A DNA stretch of 8,095 nt from an uncultured Sphingomonas sp. (GTDB lineage: Bacteria; Pseudomonadota; Alphaproteobacteria; Sphingomonadales; Sphingomonadaceae), in assembly GCA_946886645.1 (NCBI GenBank), contig CAMPIY010000078.1, forward strand, positions 1 through 8,095, given 5' to 3'. The position numbers and the translations under genes were made by a program. Of this stretch, positions 1-6,197 are shown one piece after another; positions within the stretch are counted from its first letter, which is position 1, and each line of letters opens with the position of its first letter. A model generated the notes under the pieces. It searched no databases. It had not been told where the DNA came from and saw only the letters and a list, made by a program, of their open reading frames with translations.

Positions 1-35
1 GCCTGTTTGAACGACTTGGGCGCTTGATTGGATAG
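1..35 (+). CDS. rseP: 3' end of a probable RseP-type site-2 protease (partial)
   Basis: Reading from base 3, the frame gives LFERLGRLIG followed by a TAG stop at 33-35. This short hydrophobic/basic tail resembles the C-terminus of RseP (RIP metalloprotease, inner membrane, cleaves the anti-sigma factor RseA) as I remember it from sphingomonads. rseP is also the usual gene immediately upstream of bamA in alphaproteobacteria. Only ten residues are visible and no catalytic motif lies in the window, so the call rests on the neighbourhood and the tail alone. Any other upstream gene ending here would look the same. Confidence 0.5.
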   Translation, partial: LFERLGRLIG

Positions 36-64
36 AATGGTTGGGGCAGGGCTAGGCTTCATTC

Positions 65-92
65 GCGGCGTCGCCAGTCAACCCGGCGCCGC
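65..92 (+). other. possible stem-loop in the rseP-bamA gap
   Basis: Bases 65-73 (GCGGCGTCG) can pair with 84-92 (CGGCGCCGC) as 9 bp including one G-U pair, around a 10-base loop. It sits 24 bases before the bamA start. No T-run follows, so it does not look like an intrinsic terminator. It could be an mRNA leader structure, a processing site, or simply a result of high GC content. The 36-116 gap otherwise shows no promoter I can defend. Confidence 0.3.
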
Positions 93-116
93 CCAGCAAC
101 ATTAGGCGGGGAACGC

Positions 117-2759
117 GTGATTTTCAGCAACTCGGTATTGACCAAGCGTATGGGCGGCTTGCTTCTGGCCGGTACCATTCTCGGCGGCTGGTCCGCGCCA
201 GTCCTCGCCCAGGATACGCCTGCAGCACCGCAACCGGCTCCCGAAGCGGCCCAGCCTGTCACGGCGCCGGTGCTTGCGCCTGCTCCGTCGGCCGGCGTCA
301 TCCGATCGCTCCGGGTCGTCGGCGCGGAGCGTCTCGAACCGGAGACCGTGCGTTCCTATGCGAATCTCGTCCCCGGCCAGGAATATACCGCCGAGACGCT
401 CGACCAGGCCCTGAAGGACCTGTACGCCACCGAATTGTTCGCCGACGTCGTGATCACGGGGGCCGAGACCGGCAATCTGGTCATCACGGTCCGTGAAAAT
501 CCGGTCATCAACCGCATCGTGCTGGAAGGCAACAAGCGGATCAAATCGGACAAGATTACGCCGGAAATCAAGCTGGCGCCGCGCCAGATCTTCACCCGAT
601 CGAAGGCTCGCGCGGATGTGGACCGGATTATCGAGCTTTACCGCCGCCAGGGCCGCTTTGCCGCTGTGGTCGAGCCGAAAATCGTCCAGCTGGACCAGAA
701 TCGCGTCGATTTGGTCTTCGAGATCACCGAAGGCGACAAGTCGAAGGTCCGCGCGATCAACATCATCGGCAACGAAGAATATTCCGACGGGCGGCTGCGC
801 AAGGAAATGTACACGCGGCAGGCTGGCGGCTTGCTGAGCTTTCTGAAGCAGAACGACAGCTACGACCCCGATCGCCTGGCCGCCGACCAGCAAAAGCTTC
901 GCGCATTCTACCTGACAGAGGGATATGCGGATTTCCGGGTGGTATCGGCGCTCGCCGAACTGACGCCCGACCGCGAGGATTTCATCATCACCTATGTGGT
1001 GGAAGAGGGGCCGCGGTATAAATTCGGCACCGTAGAGGCCGAGAGCGAGCTTCGCGATTTCAGCGCCGAGACGGTGAAGTCGCTGGTCGGGATCAAGCCC
1101 GGCAGTTGGTTCAACGCCAAGCTCGTCGAGGACACGGTGACGGGCCTCAATGAAGTGGCTGGGGCGAAGGGCTATGCATTCGCGGACGTCTCGCCGTCAT
1201 TCGAGCGTGACGCCGAACAGAAGCTGATGAACATCACCTTCCGGGTTGGGGAATCGCCGCGGGTGTATGTCGAGCGGATCAATATCCAGGGCAATACGGT
1301 CACCCGCGACAAGGTCGTTCGGCGCGAATTCCGGATCAACGAAGGCGACGCCTTCAATTCCTTCAAGGTGAAACGCAGCCAGGACAGGCTTCAAAGCCTC
1401 GGCTTCTTCCAGGACAATCTGGAGATCAAGCAGGAGCAAGGCTCCTCGAGCGATCGCGTTGTCCTGAATGTCGATGTCGAGGAAAAGTCGACCGGCGAAC
1501 TCCAGCTCTCTGCCGGCTATTCGAGCCTCGAGCGGTTCGTGATCGCCGCGTCGATTGCCCAGCGCAATTTCATGGGCAAGGGGCAGCAGCTCTCGGCCGG
1601 CGTGAACTATTCGCGCTATTCGAAGTCGATTTCATTGGGCTTCGTCGAACCCTATCTGTTCGACAAGAACATCCTGCTGGGCGGCGAACTCTATCGGCGC
1701 GACTATAACAGCTTCAACTTCGTCGGCGATGAACGCAATCGCTCATACGGGCAGACCTCGACCGGCGGCGCGGTCAGGCTGGGCTTCCCCGTCACCGAAT
1801 ATATTACGTTCGGAACGCGCTATTCGCTGGTTTTCGACCACATCACGCTCGACAAGAACACCTTTTTCATCGATCCCGACGGAAGCGGGCCGAAGGGCTT
1901 GGAGTGCGATCCCAATCGCGCGGGCCGCTATCTGTGCGACGAAATCGGCAGCCGGATCACGTCCTCGCTCGGCTATACGGTCGCATTCGACAACACCAAC
2001 GGCGTCCGCGCCACCCGGGGTCAGCGGCTGGTGTTCAACCAGGATTTCGCGGGACTGGGCGGCGACACGAGGTATCTCCGGACGCGATTCGATGCGACGA
2101 AATATTTCAGGCTTCCGAAATCGTTCATCCTGTCTGCCCACGCAGAGGGGGGGTATATCCACGCCCTTCAAGGCTCTCCCGGACCCGGCCGCGACGCCAT
2201 CAGGCTGAACGATCGCTTCTTCGGTCCGCAGATGCGCGGTTTCGACATTCGCGGCATCGGTCCGCGCGTTCGCCGAATCCCCTATGACAGCGACGGGAAT
2301 CTCGATCGCAACAGCAAGAATGTCGTCAGCGATTCGCTTGGAGGCCGCGCCTATTACATGGGCAGGATCGAGCTCGAGTTCCCAACGCCATCGAGCCTGA
2401 AGAGCGCGGGCCTTCGTCCGTCGGCCTTCATTGATGTCGGCTCTGTCTGGGGTTTGAAGACCCCGACGCTGACCGACCGGGTCGGCGTTTGCGCACCGGC
2501 ATCGACGGACGATCCATTCCTGGAGATTGGCGACGGTCCTGGCGAGGTGCTGGAATGCCCGGCTACAGGCTACACACGTATTCCGGGCTTCAAGGAGGAA
2601 TTCGTCGGAAACTCCATCAAGCCGCGCCTTTCCGTGGGCGTCGGCGTGAACTGGGTTTCGCCGTTCGGCCCGTTGAGGATCGATATTGCCAAGGCCCTCC
2701 TCACGCAGGAAGGCGACGACACGAAACTGTTTTCATTCAACGTAGGAACCCAATTCTAA
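117..2759 (+). CDS. bamA: outer-membrane protein assembly factor BamA (Omp85 family)
   Basis: BamA is the core of the BAM complex, which folds and inserts beta-barrel proteins into the outer membrane. The 880-residue product has a signal peptide at about 1-31 (basic KR at 10-11, hydrophobic core, PVLA then QD). Five POTRA domains follow at about 60-128, 129-208, 209-300, 301-382 and 383-457. The Omp85 barrel runs from about 458 to the C-terminal phenylalanine (ending VGTQF). The conserved loop-6 motif appears as MRGF at 706-709, followed by DIRGIGPR. The start chosen is GTG at 117, preceded by AGGCGGGGA at 104-112; the in-frame ATG at 150 has no ribosome-binding sequence and would remove the basic n-region. 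The protein is longer than the roughly 810 residues of E. coli BamA, partly through loop insertions near 590-607 and 785-825. Its only four cysteines (597, 607, 792, 814) lie in these two loops. The stop overlaps the next start. Confidence 0.97.
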   Translation: MIFSNSVLTKRMGGLLLAGTILGGWSAPVLAQDTPAAPQPAPEAAQPVTAPVLAPAPSAGVIRSLRVVGAERLEPETVRSYANLVPGQEYTAETLDQALKDLYATELFADVVITGAETGNLVITVRENPVINRIVLEGNKRIKSDKITPEIKLAPRQIFTRSKARADVDRIIELYRRQGRFAAVVEPKIVQLDQNRVDLVFEITEGDKSKVRAINIIGNEEYSDGRLRKEMYTRQAGGLLSFLKQNDSYDPDRLAADQQKLRAFYLTEGYADFRVVSALAELTPDREDFIITYVVEEGPRYKFGTVEAESELRDFSAETVKSLVGIKPGSWFNAKLVEDTVTGLNEVAGAKGYAFADVSPSFERDAEQKLMNITFRVGESPRVYVERINIQGNTVTRDKVVRREFRINEGDAFNSFKVKRSQDRLQSLGFFQDNLEIKQEQGSSSDRVVLNVDVEEKSTGELQLSAGYSSLERFVIAASIAQRNFMGKGQQLSAGVNYSRYSKSISLGFVEPYLFDKNILLGGELYRRDYNSFNFVGDERNRSYGQTSTGGAVRLGFPVTEYITFGTRYSLVFDHITLDKNTFFIDPDGSGPKGLECDPNRAGRYLCDEIGSRITSSLGYTVAFDNTNGVRATRGQRLVFNQDFAGLGGDTRYLRTRFDATKYFRLPKSFILSAHAEGGYIHALQGSPGPGRDAIRLNDRFFGPQMRGFDIRGIGPRVRRIPYDSDGNLDRNSKNVVSDSLGGRAYYMGRIELEFPTPSSLKSAGLRPSAFIDVGSVWGLKTPTLTDRVGVCAPASTDDPFLEIGDGPGEVLECPATGYTRIPGFKEEFVGNSIKPRLSVGVGVNWVSPFGPLRIDIAKALLTQEGDDTKLFSFNVGTQF

Positions 2760-3334
2760 TGAAGAAATTTGCTATCGCGGCTCTTGCCGCCGCCGTGCTG
2801 CCCCAGGTGGCATCGGCCCAGAACGTGCCGGCTCCCGTCATCATCGTGGTCGACAGCAACAAGGCTGGCACCGAATGCAACGCGTGCAAGACGGCGCTGG
2901 CCCAGCTGACCCAGCAAGGCCAGTCGCTGCAGACGCTTCGCCAGCAGCTGGGCACGCCGCTGCAGACCGAGCAGCAGCAGCTTCAGACCGCGATCGATGC
3001 CCTCAAGGGCAAGCAGCCTGACGCCGCCCTCCAGGCGCGAATCACGGCGTTCCAGACCAAGCAGAATCAGGCCGAGCAGCAGCTCGAGACCCGCGCGCAG
3101 ACGTTCGAACGCAACCGCGCCTACGTGCTCCAGCAGATCCGCACGCGGATCGCGCCGGCGATCGAGGCGGTCCAGACTCGCCGCCGGGCCAACCTCGTTC
3201 TCGATGCAACCCAGACGGCGCGCTTCTCGCCTTCGCTCGACGTCACCGCCGACGTTACCGCGGAGCTGAATCGCACCCTGACCAGCATCGCGACGACGGC
3301 GCCGGCCCAGGCCGCCCAGCCGCAGGGTCGATGA
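2759..3334 (+). CDS. skp: OmpH/Skp family periplasmic chaperone
   Basis: The 191-residue product should be a periplasmic chaperone that holds unfolded outer-membrane proteins on their way to BamA. It starts with a clear signal peptide of about 20 residues ([13 protein letters not shown], cleavage after ASA, mature end QNVPAP). [11 protein letters not shown] strand follows, as in the OmpH family (usually VVD near the mature N-terminus). Residues about 50-145 form a glutamine-rich amphipathic helical arm, and the protein ends in an Ala/Pro/Gln tail. C40 and C43 form a CNAC motif that E. coli Skp lacks. The ATG at 2759 shares its A with the bamA TAA stop; AGGA at 2744-2747 is the likely ribosome site, rather far away at 11 bases. 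The 3' end overlaps fabZ by ATGA. Family membership is secure; equivalence to Skp in function is inferred from position after bamA. Confidence 0.9.
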   Translation: MKKFAIAALAAAVLPQVASAQNVPAPVIIVVDSNKAGTECNACKTALAQLTQQGQSLQTLRQQLGTPLQTEQQQLQTAIDALKGKQPDAALQARITAFQTKQNQAEQQLETRAQTFERNRAYVLQQIRTRIAPAIEAVQTRRRANLVLDATQTARFSPSLDVTADVTAELNRTLTSIATTAPAQAAQPQGR

Positions 3335-3807
3335 GCGAAGACACTATTGGCGCCGCCATCGGCCCGCTGGATATCCGGCAGGTGATGGCGGCGCTGCCGC
3401 ATCGTTACCCGATGCTGCTGGTGGACCGGGTCGAGAGCATCATTCCCGACCATTCCATCACCGCGATCAAGGCGGTGAGCATGAACGAGGGCTTCTTTCA
3501 GGGGCATTTCCCCGGGCGGCCCATCATGCCCGGCGTGCTGATCGTCGAGGCGCTCGCCCAGGCGGCGGGCGTGCTCGCCGTCGAGAGCCTCGGCCTCGCG
3601 AACAGCGGCAAGCTGGTTTATTTCATGGCGATCGAGGGGGCGAAGTTCCGTGCCCCCGTCGAGCCAGGCTGCTTGCTTCAACTCGATGTCGAATTCGTCC
3701 AGAAGCGGGCGAGCGTGTGCAAATTCGCGGGGCGGGCGTCGGTCGATGGCAAGCTGGCGGCGGAAGCCAACTTCACCGCGATGATTGCCGACCCTCCGGC
3801 GGCCTGA
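3331..3807 (+). CDS. fabZ: 3-hydroxyacyl-[acyl-carrier-protein] dehydratase FabZ
   Basis: FabZ dehydrates 3-hydroxyacyl-ACP to trans-2-enoyl-ACP in cytoplasmic type II fatty-acid synthesis. The 158-residue product is of normal family length with a hot-dog fold. [13 protein letters not shown] lies at 22-34. The catalytic histidine is His59 in [11 protein letters not shown] (58-68), and the catalytic glutamate is Glu73 in VEALAQAAG. The ATG at 3331 overlaps the skp stop as ATGA and has only a weak AGGG at 3324-3327, which suggests translation coupled to skp. In many Gram-negatives lpxD stands between skp (or bamA) and fabZ, with lpxA after it; neither is here. The last 35 bases overlap the 3' end of the convergent btuD. 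Confidence 0.97.
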   Translation: MSEDTIGAAIGPLDIRQVMAALPHRYPMLLVDRVESIIPDHSITAIKAVSMNEGFFQGHFPGRPIMPGVLIVEALAQAAGVLAVESLGLANSGKLVYFMAIEGAKFRAPVEPGCLLQLDVEFVQKRASVCKFAGRASVDGKLAAEANFTAMIADPPAA

Positions 3808-4501
3808 TTTCCCAAGCCCCGTCGGTACCTTCGCGGATCCGGAATGTCTCACCGAAGCGCTCGCTGGCCATCAGGTCGGCGGGCGCTTCGTCTATTTGGA
3901 TGCTGCCGTCGGCAATCAACAGCGCCCGGCCAAAATGATGGAGTTGACCGAGGTCGTGAAGGGCGACGAGTACGGCCTGGCCGGATTGAGCGGCGGTTTC
4001 CAAAATGGCGAGAATGCGCAGGACCCAATAGGGGTCGAGGTTGGAAAGAGGCTCGTCGAGCAAGAGCGCTGTAGGATTTGAGGCGAGGGCCCGGGCGGTC
4101 AGGACCCGGGCCCGTTCGCCGGTCGAGAGGCGGTTGACCGGGCGATCCGCCAATGGACCAAGCTCCATCAGCTCGATGAGTTCCGAAACGCGGTCCGGGT
4201 TGGGCCGGTCGAGGCCGAGAGCGATCACGTCGCGTGCGGCAATCGGCCAGGCGACGTCGCGTGAAGCCGGGAGGAAGGAGAGCAGCTGGCGGCGGAGGGT
4301 CAGTGGCGCCGCGTCGAGGTCGTGCCCTCCGATGGAAACGCTGCCCGAGGCGCCTTCGATACGGGAAAGGGCGCGGAGCAGGCTGGTCTTTCCTCCGCCA
4401 TTTGGGCCGACGAGCGCTACCAGTTCGCCCGTTTCCACAAGCAAATCAGTGGCTTGCAGGCGGCCCGGAATGGCGAGCTGGCGGGCGACAAGTGACGTCA
4501 T
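3773..4501 (-). CDS. btuD: ABC transporter ATP-binding protein, probable cobalamin importer BtuD
   Basis: This 242-residue cytoplasmic ATPase would power the adjacent permease. Visible motifs are Walker [10 protein letters not shown] at 32-40, signature LSTGE at 125-129 (canonical LSGGQ/E), Walker B LLLDEP at 146-151 with catalytic Glu150, D-loop SNLD at 153-156 and H-loop His182. The Q-loop position, normally LPQ in this family, reads LPA with Ala79, followed by SRDVAWPI. The ATG at 4501 overlaps the permease stop as ATGA, with GGAG at 4511-4514. The same frame stays open far upstream, but that part is antisense to the permease reading and has no ABC features. The substrate is assigned from the operon (BtuB-like receptor and riboswitch-like leader); iron-siderophore or heme import is the alternative for this family. 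The 3' end overlaps fabZ by 35 bases. Confidence 0.88.
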   Translation of the reverse strand: MTSLVARQLAIPGRLQATDLLVETGELVALVGPNGGGKTSLLRALSRIEGASGSVSIGGHDLDAAPLTLRRQLLSFLPASRDVAWPIAARDVIALGLDRPNPDRVSELIELMELGPLADRPVNRLSTGERARVLTARALASNPTALLLDEPLSNLDPYWVLRILAILETAAQSGQAVLVALHDLGQLHHFGRALLIADGSIQIDEAPADLMASERFGETFRIREGTDGAWEIRPPEGRQSSR

Positions 4502-5454
4502 GCCGTCACGCTCCGCCGCATGGTCACGACCAGCCAAATGAAGAGCGGCGTCCCGAACAGGGCGGTGATCACCCCGACCGGGATCGGCCGGTCGAGCGGG
4601 ACGGCGCGGACTACCATGTCCGCCAAGGTCAGGAGGACAGCGCCGATGACCGCGGCGGGGATCATGGCGCGGCCGGGATGACCGCGGCTGAAATGCCGTC
4701 CCAGCACCGGCGCGACCAGGCCGACGAAACCGATTGCGCCCGCGACGGACACGCAGGCGCCGACGGCGATGGCGGAGAGGAAGATGACTTCCATGGCCAG
4801 CCGCCGGGGTTTGAGGCCGAGCGAGCCGCCGACATCTTCCCCCAGCGCGATCAGGTCGAGCGCCCGCGCGCGGCGAAGCATGTACAGGCTGGCCAGAGTG
4901 GCGGGGATGAGGGCAGCGGCCGCCTGCCCGAGGCTTCGGTCGGCGAAATTGCCCATCAGCCAGTCGTAGGCGTCGTAGAATGCAAAGGGAGAGGGAGCGA
5001 GGGCGAGCGCTAGGCTGGTGCCGGCACCAGCAGCGAGCGCAATGGCGAGGCCGGCGAGGAGCAGGGTCGTGGTATCCGCTTTCCGGCCGGCAAGGGCGAT
5101 GAGCAGGGCCAGCGTCGCGAGGGCGCCCGCCGCGCCGCAAGCCGCCAGGGCCAACGGTTGCATGAAGCCCAGCCAATATCCGCCAATGACCGCGCCAAGG
5201 GCGGCACCGCTGGAAGCGCCGCTGATGTCGGGCGAGGCGAGGGGGTTGGCGAAGATCGCCTGCAGGGCGGCCCCGCTGATTCCCAGCACCGCGCCATAGC
5301 CGAGCACGAGCAAGGTCCGCGGCAAGCGGAGTTCCACGAGAATCAGCCTGGCCAGGCCCGGATCGATCGCTCTCGCCTCTTGCAGCGGTTCGAGCGGCAG
5401 CAGGAGGTGTGCCACCACGCCCAGAGTGAAAAGGAGGAGAAGCGACGCTCTCAC
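4498..5454 (-). CDS. btuC: FecCD-family ABC permease, probable cobalamin importer BtuC
   Basis: This is a 318-residue polytopic inner-membrane permease, normal for FecCD/BtuC proteins, which form homodimers with ten helices per subunit. The first helix begins almost at the start (about 4-20). Family signatures include RLPR at 43-46, GYGAVLGISGAALQ at 52-65 and NPLASPDISGASSGA at 70-84. GFVGLVAPVLGR is at 242-253 (normally APH, here APV), and the final helix is followed by basic MRRS. The start chosen is GTG at 5454: it overlaps the btuF stop as GTGA and has AGGAG at 5461-5465 six bases away. The upstream in-frame ATG at 5505 would add 17 charged residues inside btuF and has no support. It is coupled to btuF upstream and btuD downstream. 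The substrate is inferred from context. Confidence 0.92.
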   Translation of the reverse strand: MRASLLLLFTLGVVAHLLLPLEPLQEARAIDPGLARLILVELRLPRTLLVLGYGAVLGISGAALQAIFANPLASPDISGASSGAALGAVIGGYWLGFMQPLALAACGAAGALATLALLIALAGRKADTTTLLLAGLAIALAAGAGTSLALALAPSPFAFYDAYDWLMGNFADRSLGQAAAALIPATLASLYMLRRARALDLIALGEDVGGSLGLKPRRLAMEVIFLSAIAVGACVSVAGAIGFVGLVAPVLGRHFSRGHPGRAMIPAAVIGAVLLTLADMVVRAVPLDRPIPVGVITALFGTPLFIWLVVTMRRSVTA

Positions 5455-6197
5455 ATCTTGCTCCTGAGGAGCTCGACCTCGCCGGGCATCAGTGGGCCGG
5501 CGCAAGTCCAGGGGCGGCCATCGACCGTGATGATTATCGACCGTTTGGGCTTTGCCAGGGGATGGTCAAGCCAAGTCTGGCCGAGCGACCTTTCCGACCG
5601 GCGGTAGGTAGAGCGAAGCAGCACCTCGGGTGGACGGGTGGCCAGCAACTCAAGGCTGGCGCGGCCACCGGGCAGCGCCCGTTGCTTCAGCCCGGCGAGG
5701 CGCATCCACGCGGCTTCGACCGAACCGGGGCCGACGCTGGTCCCGCCGCTGCCGAGGAAGATGGCGTCGTGCGAGGGCCCCTGCGTCGCCCGCAACCTGG
5801 CCAGGCGCCGCTTCCAAGGTTCAGCCCGCGAAGCATCGCCAAGCGCGGCCGCGACCCGATCCATATTCGCCGCTACGTCATCGATGGTCGCGGGAAAGGG
5901 CAGGTCGAGCGTTTTGAGCCCCATCCGCCCGGCAATCATCGATGTCGAGCGGCCGCCACCGCCCATAGTAATCAACAGATTAGGACGCGTTTTTAATGCG
6001 CTTTCGAGGTCACCGCGATTGCCGGGATATCGCTGGCCGATGCGCCAAAGCGAGCTGTCGGCGGGGTCTCGCGACAAACGGCTGACGCTCGCAATCTCCG
6101 AAGGGTGGGCGAGCAGCAGCAGATATTCGTCGGTGCACAGGTTCAGCGATGCGACCCGGACGGCGCTAGCGGCCGAAAGCAAGGCGAAGGCCAGCAT
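5451..6197 (-). CDS. btuF: periplasmic substrate-binding protein, probable cobalamin-binding BtuF
   Basis: The 248-residue product resembles class III helical-backbone binding proteins (BtuF/FecB type), which deliver substrate to a BtuCD-like complex. A short signal sequence (MLAFALLSAASA, cleavage about residue 12) precedes VRVASLNLCTDEYLL, which matches the usual RVVSLNLCTD start of the mature domain in this group. A second lobe begins after a helix near 95-125, and the C-terminus has WTCAGPLMPGE. The two cysteines, C21 and C232, are the only ones. The ATG at 6197 is preceded by GGGAGG at 6205-6210 with a 7-base gap, which decides it over an in-frame ATG at 6272. The signal peptide lacks a clear basic n-region, a minor oddity. 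The gene overlaps the 3' end of btuB by 32 bases in another frame and ends in a GTGA overlap with btuC. Confidence 0.88.
   Translation of the reverse strand: MLAFALLSAASAVRVASLNLCTDEYLLLLAHPSEIASVSRLSRDPADSSLWRIGQRYPGNRGDLESALKTRPNLLITMGGGGRSTSMIAGRMGLKTLDLPFPATIDDVAANMDRVAAALGDASRAEPWKRRLARLRATQGPSHDAIFLGSGGTSVGPGSVEAAWMRLAGLKQRALPGGRASLELLATRPPEVLLRSTYRRSERSLGQTWLDHPLAKPKRSIIITVDGRPWTCAGPLMPGEVELLRSKM

Noticed and set aside
102..893. 263-residue open frame on the minus strand opposite bamA
   Set aside because: It lies antisense to the signal-peptide and POTRA coding region of a convincing bamA, has an arginine/aspartate-rich composition typical of GC-rich shadow frames, and shows no recognisable domain.
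3121..3852. 243-residue open frame on the minus strand across skp and fabZ
   Set aside because: It is a shadow of two confident plus-strand genes, with no ribosome site or family motif.
4502..5176. Long open upstream extension of the BtuD frame on the minus strand
   Set aside because: It is out of frame with, and fully inside, the well-supported btuC gene, is rich in Arg/Pro/His, and contains no ABC motif. The true start at 4501 has an ATGA overlap and a GGAG site.
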